In this document: one piece after another, positions 17,240 through 25,632 of the stretch
How the letters are laid out: each line of letters opens with the position of its first letter
Position numbering within the stretch: position 1 is the stretch's first letter
Source of the DNA: CAYJAY01 sp964368445
Lineage (GTDB): Bacteria; Bacillota; Clostridia; Oscillospirales; Ruminococcaceae
Direction: 5' to 3'
DNA: 64,000 nucleotides
NCBI GenBank assembly: GCA_964368445.1
Contig: CAYJAY010000001.1
Span: 1 to 64,000, forward strand
The notes under the pieces: generated by a model
What the model was told of the DNA's origin: nothing
The model's database searches: none
The model's input: only the letters and a program-made list of their open reading frames with translations
Made by a program: the position numbers and the translations under genes

Positions 17240-18001
17240 ATGGATAATTTCGAAGTTAAAGCAAAATATAATGTTAACGACGTTGAAAAACTCATAAAAC
17301 GTCTTTGCGACGACGTAGACGGTTGTCCTTGGGACAAGGTTCAAACGCACGAATCGATAAGAAAAAATTTTCTTGAAGAGGTATATGAGGCGTGTGACGC
17401 TATTGACAAAAAAGACACCGAGCTTTTAAAAGAAGAACTTGGGGATGTTTTGTTGCAAGTCGTGTTGCATTCTGAATTTGAACGCAAAAAAGGAGAATTT
17501 TCCCTTGATGATGTGGCAGACGGGGTTTGCAAAAAGCTAGTTAACAGACACCCCCACATTTTTTCAAGCGTCCAAGCAAACGACAGCGAAAACGTTTTGC
17601 AAAACTGGGAGGCGATTAAACGCAAAGAAAAAAGTCAAACGACCGGAACACAATCTATTAAAGACGTTCCAAGGGCGCTTCCGATACTAGCGAGGTCGCA
17701 AAAGGTTCAAAAACGCGCGGCATATGTAGGCTGTGATTTTAACGATGTTGGCGAAGCGGTTGAATCGTTTGAACAAAGCATAGCGAAGCTTAAACAACAA
17801 CTCTTGGAAAAAAACGACGTTGAAGCCGCGATAGGCGAGATTATCTTCAAAGCTGTTGCGATTGCTAGACTTACGGACGTTGACGCAGAACAGGCGGTTG
17901 AAAAAACTTGTGAAAACTTTATCAAAGACTTTGAAACAAGTGAACAAAACGCGCTTAAACATGGCACAAAATTTAGCAAATCAAATATAGACATTTATTA
18001 A
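17240..18001 (+). CDS. mazG: Nucleoside triphosphate pyrophosphohydrolase MazG
   Basis: A 253-residue MazG hydrolysing nucleoside triphosphates to monophosphates, a house-cleaning role. The N-terminal half has CPWDKVQTHES followed by the metal-binding pair EEVYEACDAI and EELGDVLLQVVLHSEF; a second, weaker MazG half is C-terminal (VEAAIGEIIFKAVAIARL). The length is close to E. coli MazG. It is followed directly by the HU gene, whose promoter lies partly within the mazG end. Confidence 0.92.
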   Translation: MDNFEVKAKYNVNDVEKLIKRLCDDVDGCPWDKVQTHESIRKNFLEEVYEACDAIDKKDTELLKEELGDVLLQVVLHSEFERKKGEFSLDDVADGVCKKLVNRHPHIFSSVQANDSENVLQNWEAIKRKEKSQTTGTQSIKDVPRALPILARSQKVQKRAAYVGCDFNDVGEAVESFEQSIAKLKQQLLEKNDVEAAIGEIIFKAVAIARLTDVDAEQAVEKTCENFIKDFETSEQNALKHGTKFSKSNIDIY

Positions 18002-18016
18002 TCACTGTGGTATAAT
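17988..18016 (+). promoter_or_regulatory. Promoter for the HU gene
   Basis: TAGACA (17988-17993), a 17-bp spacer and a perfect TATAAT (18011-18016) preceded by TGG, an extended -10. The -35 sits inside the mazG coding end. About 60 bases of leader precede the HU start. Confidence 0.65.
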
Positions 18017-18082
18017 TCTTAAAGCGCAATAAAAAAAAGAAAACGATGCTTTTATAAAGTGTTGAAAATAAGGAGATTTAAT

Positions 18083-18355
18083 ATGACAAAAGTAGATTTA
18101 ATTACAAAGGTTGCTGAATCAACCGGAATGACAAAAAAAGATGCTGATGCTGCTGTGTCGGCAGTTTTCAACGAAATAACCGAAGCTCTTAAAAGTGGCG
18201 ACAAAGTTGCAATTGCCGGTTTTGGTAACTTCGCAGTTAAAGAACGCGCAGAGCGTGAAGGCTTTAACCCTTCGACAAAAGAAAAAATCAAAATCGCGGC
18301 TTCCAAAGCTGCTACATTCAAATCCGGAAAAGCTTTAAAAGATAGCCTTAACTAG
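18083..18355 (+). CDS. hup: HU-type nucleoid protein
   Basis: A 90-residue histone-like protein that bends and compacts DNA as a dimer. The family signature GFGNFAVKERAEREGFNPST (48-67 or so) is intact. An in-frame TTG at 18059 exists, but ATG 18083 with AAGGAG seven bases upstream gives the standard length. It has its own promoter and terminator. The gene's codon choice is more even than its neighbours', as expected for high expression. Confidence 0.96.
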   Translation: MTKVDLITKVAESTGMTKKDADAAVSAVFNEITEALKSGDKVAIAGFGNFAVKERAEREGFNPSTKEKIKIAASKAATFKSGKALKDSLN

Positions 18356-18390
18356 TCTTAACAGGACAAGTTTAAAAAAGTAAAAAATAA

Positions 18391-18439
18391 AGACCTTTTG
18401 AATTTTAGATTTTATCTAACGTTCAAGAGGTCTTTTTTT
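18391..18439 (+). terminator. Strong terminator after HU
   Basis: AGACCTTTTGAA (18391-18402) pairs with TTCAAGAGGTCT (18422-18433) with one wobble, followed by seven T. The convergent prmA ends 23 bp further on, so it may serve both strands. Confidence 0.85.
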
Positions 18440-18461
18440 ATGCTGAAAAATTGTTTAACGG

Positions 18462-19403
18462 TCAATCTTTTTGGGCAACGAGAGCGACCCAACCCTTTAG
18501 AAGCTTTTGCTCTATAATTGTAAAGCCGCTTTTTTGAACTGCGTCTATAACTTCATCGCTTCTTGTGTCGATAATACCGCTTGCGATAAGATATCCGCCT
18601 TTTTTGAGTTTTTCAAAATACATGTCGCTTTGCATCTTGATAACATCCGAGACGATGTTTGCAACAACTATGTCATAGCCTGTCGAAAGTTTTTGTTCAA
18701 GTTCGCTGTCGGTCGAGGCGTTTCCACAATAGACCGTCATGTCTTTCTCGTCAAATCCGTTGACCTTTCGGTTTTTTTCCGATACCTTAACGGCGTTGGG
18801 GTCAAGATCAACCGCTACGGCTTTTTTGGCGCCGAGAAGCAAACAAGCAACCGACAGTATGCCGCTTCCGCAACCCATGTCAAGCACCGTTTCGCCGCTT
18901 GAAACCCTGTCCTCAAGAAGCATCATGCAAAGCATCGTCGTCTCGTGTTCACCCGTTCCAAAAGCCATTTCAGGGTCTATTGTAACAACAAGGTCGCCTT
19001 GTTGCTTTTGATATTGTTCCCAAGACGGGCGAACTACCAACCTTTTTCCAACACGCTTGGGTTTGAAATATTTTTTCCAACTGTCCTGCCAGTCCTTTTC
19101 AAAAACGGTCTTGTCAGAAATGTTGTAACTTATGCCTTGCTTTGAAAATCGTTCGGATATATACGTTGTTATCTCTAAAAGCGAGATATCCTCGCCGAGG
19201 TAACAATGTATAGTTGCTTTTGTCTTGTCCTTGTCCAACAGGCTTTGGTCGATGTAATCGTAATAGCCAACAGTTGGGAGAACCTCCTCCATGTCGGAAT
19301 AGTCTTCGATATAAAGCCCTCCCGACGAAATCATCGTCATTATGTTGGACGCTTTTTCGACGTCGTTTGAAGATATCTCGATAGATAGTTGTTTCCAATC
19401 CAT
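18462..19403 (-). CDS. prmA: Ribosomal protein L11 methyltransferase
   Basis: PrmA trimethylates ribosomal protein L11 using S-adenosylmethionine. The N-terminal substrate-binding domain is followed by the methyltransferase core, with VLDMGCGSGILSVA as SAM site, then VDLDPNAV, and VVANIVSDVI as the catalytic-region motif. The ATG at 19403 is preferred over the one at 19415 because AAGGATGG (19412-19419) sits eight bases before it. The protein is then about 313 residues, normal for the family. It lies just downstream of hemW on the same strand, within 18 bp. Confidence 0.92.
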   Translation of the reverse strand: MDWKQLSIEISSNDVEKASNIMTMISSGGLYIEDYSDMEEVLPTVGYYDYIDQSLLDKDKTKATIHCYLGEDISLLEITTYISERFSKQGISYNISDKTVFEKDWQDSWKKYFKPKRVGKRLVVRPSWEQYQKQQGDLVVTIDPEMAFGTGEHETTMLCMMLLEDRVSSGETVLDMGCGSGILSVACLLLGAKKAVAVDLDPNAVKVSEKNRKVNGFDEKDMTVYCGNASTDSELEQKLSTGYDIVVANIVSDVIKMQSDMYFEKLKKGGYLIASGIIDTRSDEVIDAVQKSGFTIIEQKLLKGWVALVAQKD

Positions 19404-19420
19404 TTTTATGTCCATCCTTA

Positions 19421-20530
19421 TTAAATAAGTTTTGTTATAATCGCGTTTGATACCAAAAAACCTTTTGGTGTCAGTACTATGTGATTGTTTTTTGTTGTCA
19501 ACAGGTTTTGTTTTTCACACAAAGATAAAAAATCAACCTGTTGTTGAGTTAATACAAAATTAAACTCTTTGTTTAATTTATCAAGATCTATCCCGTTTGA
19601 GGTTCTTAACCCAAGCATTATAAAGTCGTCTAAACCGACTTCTCCTTCCGGCGTATATATACCGTCAAATGAAGACTTCAAAGACTTAAAACTCTCACAA
19701 AACTCTGATGCATTAAGCTTTGTTATATATCTTTTTTTGTCGATACAAGATGCCGCAAAACTGCCCGCGCCAAAGTATGGTTTTAAAGTCCAGTATTTAA
19801 GATTGTGGCGACTTTCAAAGCCATCTTTGCAAAAGTTTGATATTTCATACTGTGCAAAACCTTTAGAAGCTATATAACGTGTGGCATATTCATAGAGATC
19901 GGCCTGCTCGTCGTGGTCTAGAACATATTTTTCTTTGTTACAAAAAAAAGCAGATTGTTCAGAAAGCTTCATTATATACGCCGAGATATGTTTTGTCGAA
20001 ACTAAGGTTATGTCATCGATAGTTTTTTTTACAACCTGTTTTGTCTGGCCTTGTATGCCAAGCATAATATCTGCCGAGATGTTTTGTATGCCGATTTTGT
20101 CGATAAGTTCGATAGTTTCAATCGCTTTTTTTGCTGTGTGTTTTCTTGTTATAAGCGAAAGAATTTTGTCGTCGGTTGATTGAACGCCGACAGAAACTCG
20201 GTTTAAACCAAAGCTTTTAAGCTTTAAAAGTTTATTAGTCGAAAGAAACCCGGGATTTGTTTCGACCGTTATCTCACAGTCTTGCGTTACGGCGTGTGAC
20301 GTGTGGACGGCGTCTAGGATTTCAAAAAAATCCGCGATCGACAACAGTGACGGAGTTCCGCCGCCAAAATAAATCGAGTCGAACACTGATTTTTCAAAGC
20401 CTTTTATCTGGTTTGCGACAGCAAAAGCATAACGTTTGGCGAAAGACTTTGAAAACGGCAAAGAATAAAAATCACAATATCCGCATTTGGTTGCACAAAA
20501 AGGTATATGGATATAAAGTCCCTTTAACAT
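19421..20530 (-). CDS. hemW: HemW-like radical SAM heme chaperone
   Basis: A radical SAM protein with CATKCGYC (Cys12, Cys16, Cys19) and YFGGGTPS, and a C-terminal HemN-type domain. It lacks the fourth Cys of true coproporphyrinogen dehydrogenase HemN, so it matches HemW, a heme-binding insertion factor. ATG 20530 is chosen over the upstream-extended frame because AAGGTG precedes it and MLKGLYIHIPFC is the normal N-terminus; about 369 residues. It is followed by prmA, 17 bp away, as one unit with a promoter at 20559-20587. Confidence 0.88.
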   Translation of the reverse strand: MLKGLYIHIPFCATKCGYCDFYSLPFSKSFAKRYAFAVANQIKGFEKSVFDSIYFGGGTPSLLSIADFFEILDAVHTSHAVTQDCEITVETNPGFLSTNKLLKLKSFGLNRVSVGVQSTDDKILSLITRKHTAKKAIETIELIDKIGIQNISADIMLGIQGQTKQVVKKTIDDITLVSTKHISAYIMKLSEQSAFFCNKEKYVLDHDEQADLYEYATRYIASKGFAQYEISNFCKDGFESRHNLKYWTLKPYFGAGSFAASCIDKKRYITKLNASEFCESFKSLKSSFDGIYTPEGEVGLDDFIMLGLRTSNGIDLDKLNKEFNFVLTQQQVDFLSLCEKQNLLTTKNNHIVLTPKGFLVSNAIITKLI

Positions 20531-20558
20531 ATAGCACCTTAAAATATAATGTATTAAA

Positions 20559-20587
20559 ATTATAAAGCAAGTTATAAAAAAAATCAA
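20559..20587 (-). promoter_or_regulatory. Promoter for hemW-prmA
   Basis: On the minus strand TTGATT (20587-20582), a 17-bp spacer and TATAAT (20564-20559). Transcription would begin near 20552, about 20 bases before the hemW ATG. Confidence 0.65.
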
Positions 20588-20630
20588 ACTATTAAGACGT
20601 TTAGGTGCTAATAAAGCTGTTGATTAACTT

Positions 20631-20684
20631 TTTAGATATCTCCCCCGCCTTTGGCGGGGAGATATCTAAATCAACTCTTTTTTT
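20631..20684 (+). terminator. Strong plus-strand terminator with no gene upstream
   Basis: TTTAGATATCTCCCCCGCC (20631-20649) pairs with GGCGGGGAGATATCTAAA (20653-20670), with one bulged C and a 3-base loop, followed by seven T (20678-20684). GTTGA and TCAAC can extend the base. In this orientation it is a textbook Rho-independent terminator, but the gene to its left (hemW) runs the other way. The rest of the 335-bp divergent gap 20531-20865 holds the hemW promoter, this stem and the inverted repeat at 20821. Confidence 0.8.
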
Positions 20685-20820
20685 CCACTCGCATACGGTT
20701 TTACATATTAAACCAATCGTCCAAAACATTGTTTGTTTTACAAATCAAACCGTTTTTCATCCTTTTTTTTACAAAACCTATCATAATTTATTTACCAAAT
20801 AATTATAGCTACAAATAAAT

Positions 20821-20860
20821 GCTTAATTACGACACAAACTATCTAGTACAGTAATTAAGC
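20821..20860 (+). promoter_or_regulatory. Perfect 10-bp inverted repeat directly before spoIVB
   Basis: GCTTAATTAC (20821-20830) and GTAATTAAGC (20851-20860) are exact inverted copies across 20 bases. The right arm ends five bases before the GTG start of spoIVB. It could be an operator for a dimeric regulator or an RNA stem that masks the start region. Confidence 0.5.
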
Positions 20861-20865
20861 CGGGG

Positions 20866-22080
20866 GTGGAGAATATAAAAAAAACGGTTAGGAGAACGGT
20901 TTTAATAGCTATGATGATTTGGGTATTAATAATTGCTTATTTTTTTGTATCAAAGTTCTTGCTGCCCGAAGAGTTTTCTGTTTTCGAAGGCGAAAGCTTT
21001 TCATATCGCGACGGTTTGTTGACGGTTGAAAAAAAGCCGGACGCACAACAGGCGGTTATAACCGCATCAAAAGGAAGTTCGCAAACTGCGACGGTATATC
21101 TGTTTGATCTTATACCGATTAAAAACGTACGGTTGCAATCGATAGACCAAACATACCTTATTCCGGGAGGGATGGCGTTTGGCGTTAAACTTTTTACCGA
21201 CGGCGTTGTGGTTGTCGGGTTTGGTTCGGTTGTATCCGACCAAAAGACATATAGTCCCGCGACAAGCGCCGGGCTTAAACTTGGCGACATAATCACGACG
21301 ATAGACGGCAAAGAGGTTGGGGGGAACAGCGACATAGCCGACATCGTCGAGCTTAGCGAGGGGGAACCACTTGTGGTTGTGTTTATGCGCGATGACGACA
21401 GGATAATGACCAAGATAACGCCGGTTCAAGGGGAGGATGGCGAATATAAGATTGGGATGTGGGTTCGCGATTCGTCCGCCGGAATCGGAACTGTAACATA
21501 TATAGACGAGCAAACCGGCGCATTAGGTGGGCTAGGACACGCGATAACCGACATAGACACCGGCGAGATTATGCCTATACAAAGCGGCGAGATTGTGGAA
21601 GCCGAGATAACCTCGATTAAAAAAGCAAAATCAGGCTCGCCCGGCGAACTTATTGGAAAATTTAACTCGCAAAACAAATACGGGGCACTTTTAGAAAACA
21701 ACGAAACCGGAATATATGGCGAATATCACCAACAATTCTACGACGGCGCCGCAATGCCTATTGCGCTTCGCCAAGAGATTGAGAAAGGTTCCGCGAAGAT
21801 AATCTCAACCATCGATGGAGAAGGGCCTAAGACGTTTGATATCGAGATCGAAAGCATACGCCTTTCGGACAACAACCCAACGAAAAACATGATAATCAAG
21901 GTAACCGACCCGGAGCTTATCGAAGCCACGGGAGGGATAGTCCAGGGCATGAGCGGAAGCCCGATTATTCAAGACGGAAAGATAGTCGGAGCGGTGACCC
22001 ATGTCTTTGTCAACGATCCAACAAAGGGGTATGGGATTTTCATCGAAAATATGCTTGAGAGTGCGGAAAGTATAGATTAA
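20866..22080 (+). CDS. spoIVB: Sporulation serine peptidase SpoIVB
   Basis: The peptidase made in the forespore that triggers processing of pro-sigma-K across the membranes in Bacillus. It has an N-terminal membrane helix (about 10-30), a PDZ domain (about 110-185) and the S55 peptidase domain, with the likely catalytic His225 in GGLGHAITD and Ser363 in GMSGSP. At 404 residues the length is normal. The start is taken as GTG 20866; no good Shine-Dalgarno precedes it, and GGGGG overlaps it, so the exact start is uncertain. Its presence is direct evidence for a spore-forming organism. Confidence 0.92.
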   Translation: MENIKKTVRRTVLIAMMIWVLIIAYFFVSKFLLPEEFSVFEGESFSYRDGLLTVEKKPDAQQAVITASKGSSQTATVYLFDLIPIKNVRLQSIDQTYLIPGGMAFGVKLFTDGVVVVGFGSVVSDQKTYSPATSAGLKLGDIITTIDGKEVGGNSDIADIVELSEGEPLVVVFMRDDDRIMTKITPVQGEDGEYKIGMWVRDSSAGIGTVTYIDEQTGALGGLGHAITDIDTGEIMPIQSGEIVEAEITSIKKAKSGSPGELIGKFNSQNKYGALLENNETGIYGEYHQQFYDGAAMPIALRQEIEKGSAKIISTIDGEGPKTFDIEIESIRLSDNNPTKNMIIKVTDPELIEATGGIVQGMSGSPIIQDGKIVGAVTHVFVNDPTKGYGIFIENMLESAESID

Positions 22081-22159
22081 AACCTAAGCAAGATTAAACA
22101 TAAACATTGAGCCCATTAATCGAAGGATACTCAATTAATGAATAATCCCCAAAAAAAGT

Positions 22160-22209
22160 GTTAACTCTTTTCTGTTTTAGCGTTATTAAAGGAAAAGGTT
22201 AACTCTTTT
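22160..22209 (+). promoter_or_regulatory. 12-bp direct repeat upstream of the GGDEF-EAL promoter
   Basis: GTTAACTCTTTT occurs at 22160-22171 and again at 22198-22209, 38 bp apart, which is close to a whole number of helical turns (about 3.6). The second copy ends three bases before the -35 box. Paired sites like this are typical of an activator or repressor binding as two dimers or looping. Confidence 0.45.
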
Positions 22210-22211
22210 TG

Positions 22212-22241
22212 TTGACACTCTGACAAAGCTAGATGTATAAT
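22212..22241 (+). promoter_or_regulatory. Perfect-consensus sigma-A promoter
   Basis: TTGACA (22212-22217) and TATAAT (22236-22241) are both exact consensus, with an 18-bp spacer. The transcript would start near 22248 and first meet the small leader ORF at 22280. Confidence 0.8.
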
Positions 22242-22279
22242 TAATACTAATCTCAACTATAAAAGAAAGGTTCTTTTAG

Positions 22280-22357
22280 ATGCATCTGGTTCGAGTGTTG
22301 GGCAACAAAGCTGTCGATTACATATTTATGGAAAGTGTCGTAGATGTTAGAGTATAA
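22280..22357 (+). CDS. 25-residue leader peptide overlapping the GGDEF-EAL start
   Basis: ATG 22280 is preceded by AGAAAGG at nine bases and opens a 25-codon frame (MHLVRVLGNKAVDYIFMESV and five more residues) ending with TAA at 22355-22357. It overlaps the start of the following gene (22344) by 14 bases in another frame. The main gene has only a poor ribosome binding site of its own, so translation of the leader could be coupled to it. I recognise no similarity; it may be a regulatory uORF rather than a functional peptide. Confidence 0.45.
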   Translation: MHLVRVLGNKAVDYIFMESVVDVRV

Positions 22358-24275
22358 TTTATTGGCTGAATATACATCGCTGTTTATTTTAACAGCAGTA
22401 TTAATAAGTTTTAGACGTGACTATGAGGCAAGAAATCTACGATATAAATTTTTAAGGGCGATGTATTACTCGGCCTATATTTCTGTTGCTTTGACAATAC
22501 TTTCTGTTTTAACTACAACTTCCCTTGTAGCATACTCAAACTATTTTTTATCATATACACTAATGCTTTTATACTTTGTGTTTTTGCCTTGTTTGCCCAT
22601 GATGTTTATACTCTACTCGGTCACATTAACCGACTTTAACTCAAACGAAAAAGATCACTTTAAAAAGCTTTTACCATATAGTCTTCCGTATATTATATAT
22701 GTACTAGTTGTTTTGTCTAATATATTCACAGACAAAATCTTTACTATTGACGAAAATCTTTATTATATAAGAAGTGATTGGTATCAATTGCCGTTTGTCG
22801 TCAGCGCATTTTATATATTAATGTTGCTGTACCTTGCAATTAAAAACTCGAAAACTGTTTACAAAGAAATAATGCAGATGTTAAGCTTTACCTTTATTTT
22901 TTCTTCGAGTATCACGTTGTTGCAATTTTTCATGGACGATGTTATCCTAACCGGTACAATCTACACTGTAAGCATTTTAGTCGTTCATCTGTATATTCAA
23001 AATGTGCGGAAATCTGCTGACCACTTAACAGGGGTTAACAACAGAATTGCATTAACACATAAAATTAACGAAAGCATAAAAAAGAATGAAGATTTTTCAT
23101 TATACATTGTAAGTTTGCGCAACTTTAAAAGCGTAAACGAAAGATATGGGCTTGAAATAGGGGATAAGTTGTTAAGGCTAGTATCCGAAACTCTTTTAAA
23201 GAACTTTTCTGCTCAGCACATATACAGATATAGCGGCGATGAGTTTGCCATTATTTCAAAAAGTTTAAGCGAAGAATATTTCAACAGAGTGGCCGCTGTT
23301 GTTGATTTGCTAAATCGCCCAACTTCGATAGACGGTCTTGACGTGATTTTAGATCTGATTTTTGTCAGGGTTGACTATCCTGTTTTCTCCAAAAATTCTA
23401 AAGATTTAATCTCAGCGGCTGATTATTCAGTGCGCACTTTAAAAGAGCAATCGGGAGGTGAAAGATATTTATACGATATCTCTATAATGCACACCATGTC
23501 CGAGAAAAATTTAATGATACAAAAAATTAAAGATGCTCTTGCTAACGATGAATTTACGGTTCACTACCAGCCGATTTTTTCAATTGTACAGAACAACTTC
23601 CCTCAAATAGAGGCTCTTGTGCGAATGCATGACGATGGCAAACTGTTATATCCAAACAGCTTTATAAATCTTGCCGAAAAAACCGGACTTATAACAAAAA
23701 TAACATATGCTGTTTTAGAAGTTGTGTGTAGGGATTTAAGAAATCTATTAGATAACAACCAATTAAGTCCACAGTTTGAATCGGTTTCGGTTAACTTCCC
23801 ATATTATCAATTCACCTTGCCTGGCATGGTTGAAGACGTTGTGGCAATCCTTTCGAAATATGATATTCCGCCTTGTATGATTAAAATTGAAATCACAGAA
23901 AGAGCCCTTATTTCAGATATATCAAATATGAAAACTGTTATGAAAGAGATGCAGGAAAAGGGGTTTGCTTTCGAGCTTGATGATTTTGGAGCGGAGTATT
24001 CAAACACGAGTGTGTTTTTAGATCTGCCGCTTGACATAATTAAAATTGATAGAAGTCTTTTGCTTTCTGCTGCCAAATCACAAGAAAATAGACAATTCTT
24101 TGAACACCTTATACGTGGAATTAAAGCAACTAATAAAAAAATTATCGTCGAGGGAATTGAAGAGCAAGATCAAAAAGATTTTTGTGTTTCGTGCAAATGC
24201 GATTATATCCAAGGGTATTTTTATTCAAAGCCAACGACTATTCGAGAGGTGCTACCGTTTATAGGGGTTGATTAG
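22344..24275 (+). CDS. Membrane GGDEF-EAL cyclic-di-GMP phosphodiesterase
   Basis: A 643-residue protein with six or seven hydrophobic helices in residues 1-215, a GGDEF domain (about 222-380) and an EAL domain (about 392-640). The cyclase signature reads SGDEF (297-301), but the metal-binding Asp of the usual LDIDHFK strand is replaced (VSLRNFK, 257-263), so the cyclase is probably inactive and may only sense GTP. The EAL domain keeps EAL (423-425), VNF, ITER, DDFG, KIDRS, VEGIE and QGYFYSKP, so it should hydrolyse cyclic di-GMP. The likely net role is a phosphodiesterase controlling motility or attachment. It stands alone behind a strong promoter. Confidence 0.88.
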   Translation: MLEYNLLAEYTSLFILTAVLISFRRDYEARNLRYKFLRAMYYSAYISVALTILSVLTTTSLVAYSNYFLSYTLMLLYFVFLPCLPMMFILYSVTLTDFNSNEKDHFKKLLPYSLPYIIYVLVVLSNIFTDKIFTIDENLYYIRSDWYQLPFVVSAFYILMLLYLAIKNSKTVYKEIMQMLSFTFIFSSSITLLQFFMDDVILTGTIYTVSILVVHLYIQNVRKSADHLTGVNNRIALTHKINESIKKNEDFSLYIVSLRNFKSVNERYGLEIGDKLLRLVSETLLKNFSAQHIYRYSGDEFAIISKSLSEEYFNRVAAVVDLLNRPTSIDGLDVILDLIFVRVDYPVFSKNSKDLISAADYSVRTLKEQSGGERYLYDISIMHTMSEKNLMIQKIKDALANDEFTVHYQPIFSIVQNNFPQIEALVRMHDDGKLLYPNSFINLAEKTGLITKITYAVLEVVCRDLRNLLDNNQLSPQFESVSVNFPYYQFTLPGMVEDVVAILSKYDIPPCMIKIEITERALISDISNMKTVMKEMQEKGFAFELDDFGAEYSNTSVFLDLPLDIIKIDRSLLLSAAKSQENRQFFEHLIRGIKATNKKIIVEGIEEQDQKDFCVSCKCDYIQGYFYSKPTTIREVLPFIGVD

Positions 24276-24360
24276 TGCGTTGCACGAAGTTCAACAACCC
24301 AATAAGGAGCTGTCCTAAAACGGGCTGTCTATTACAAACGTTATTTAAGCAAAAGAAAAA

Positions 24361-24400
24361 GAACCTTCGACATGAAAAATCGAGGGTTCCTTTTGTTTTT
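24361..24400 (+). terminator. Terminator after the GGDEF-EAL gene
   Basis: GAACCTTCGA (24361-24370) pairs with TCGAGGGTTC (24380-24389) with one wobble, followed by CTTTTGTTTTTT. Confidence 0.8.
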
Positions 24401-24465
24401 TATAACGCTCTAAACAGCAAGCCGGCAACTTGCTTTGTGTTGCATATGCAAAATGCAAAGGAAGG

Positions 24466-25485
24466 CTATTGGTTTGGCGGGTATCTGTCATATAGCTCAA
24501 GCGCCTTATCGACCGAACAAACCCCTTCGGTTCCTCCCGCGCACGACAGCGACGCGGCGGCTGTGCACACGGCCAAACGCAACGCGTTTTGTAACGAATC
24601 GTTTTGATGTGCGCTGTATAGAATGCCGGCGCAAAAAGCGTCTCCGGCTCCTACCGTGCCCTTTATGTAATCTTTCGGAAGATTAAGGCTGTTTTGAACG
24701 AAATAGTTGCCGTCTTTGTCCAGACCAAATCCAGCTTCGGGGCAATGTATAACCGCCCAAGTCGAAACACCAAGCTCAAAAAGTTTTTGCAAAGCCGCTT
24801 TCATGTTTTCACGGTTCAATCTGCCGTCATCTTCACGAAGTGTAATGCCGGTTGTCTGTCCGGCTTCAAGCTCGTTTATTGTGCAGTAGTCGGTGTATTT
24901 TAAAGAAGGTGTAACAAGTTTTTTAAATCGAACACCTTTTTCCGAAACAACGTCTATCGATGTTTTCACACCGATTTTTTGGGCGTTGTGCAAAAGTTTT
25001 GCCATCTTTGTTCCAAAAATTTCATCTTGTTGGTCGAGTGCAGGCAACAGCAGGATATAACCAATGTGCAAAATCGACATATTTTTTAAAATATCAAAGT
25101 CTATATGTTGTTCGTTGTATGTCGCGTTGGACCCGGCATATTGAAAAAAGGTTCGCTCTTTTGTTTGGTTGTTGGACATTACGGCGGTGAACGAGGTTTT
25201 TCCTTCACGTCGAACCATCGAAAGATCTATGTTTTCGAATTTTTCAAGCTCTGAGATGATGAAGTCCCCTTCGGTGTCATGCCCCGCAAAACCGGAGATC
25301 ATAAGATTTAACTTGCTATCTAATCTTGCAAGGTCGAGAACAGTGTTACATGCCGCCCCGCCTACAGATGACGTTATCCCTTCGGTTATGTGAACCAATT
25401 CGTTTTGGTTTGGCCAATTAGAGATGGGATAGGTTGTGTCAACAATTATATTACCCGCGCAACAGATGCCGTTTTTATCAGACAT
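24466..25485 (-). CDS. PfkB-family carbohydrate kinase
   Basis: A 339-residue ribokinase-type kinase that transfers phosphate from ATP to a sugar or nucleoside. The N-terminal GG motif (VGGAACNTVLDLARL) and the C-terminal catalytic GTVGAGDAFCAGI with its Asp base are intact. ATG 25485 is chosen because GGAGG lies seven bases before it; the longer frame starts inside that site. The substrate is not evident. It lies 147 bp downstream of a UroD-family gene on the same strand and the pair may be co-transcribed. It is the leftmost gene of the sugar island. Confidence 0.85.
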   Translation of the reverse strand: MSDKNGICCAGNIIVDTTYPISNWPNQNELVHITEGITSSVGGAACNTVLDLARLDSKLNLMISGFAGHDTEGDFIISELEKFENIDLSMVRREGKTSFTAVMSNNQTKERTFFQYAGSNATYNEQHIDFDILKNMSILHIGYILLLPALDQQDEIFGTKMAKLLHNAQKIGVKTSIDVVSEKGVRFKKLVTPSLKYTDYCTINELEAGQTTGITLREDDGRLNRENMKAALQKLFELGVSTWAVIHCPEAGFGLDKDGNYFVQNSLNLPKDYIKGTVGAGDAFCAGILYSAHQNDSLQNALRLAVCTAAASLSCAGGTEGVCSVDKALELYDRYPPNQ

Positions 25486-25632
25486 AAAAACCTCCAAATT
25501 TTTTTTAATAGTTTAAAGTGAGTATAAACCTTTTAATAAAGGTTTATTGTATATGGAAATTAAAACAAAATGATGTGAGAGGACACATACGTTGATGTAT
25601 GCTTGATAAAGATATTTAAACGTTGGATATGT

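Noticed and set aside
25525..25546. Short stem TAAACCTTT/AAAGGTTTA between the UroD-1 and PfkB genes as a terminator
   Set aside because: No T-run follows on the minus strand and the stem is A/T-rich; it does not support splitting the unit.
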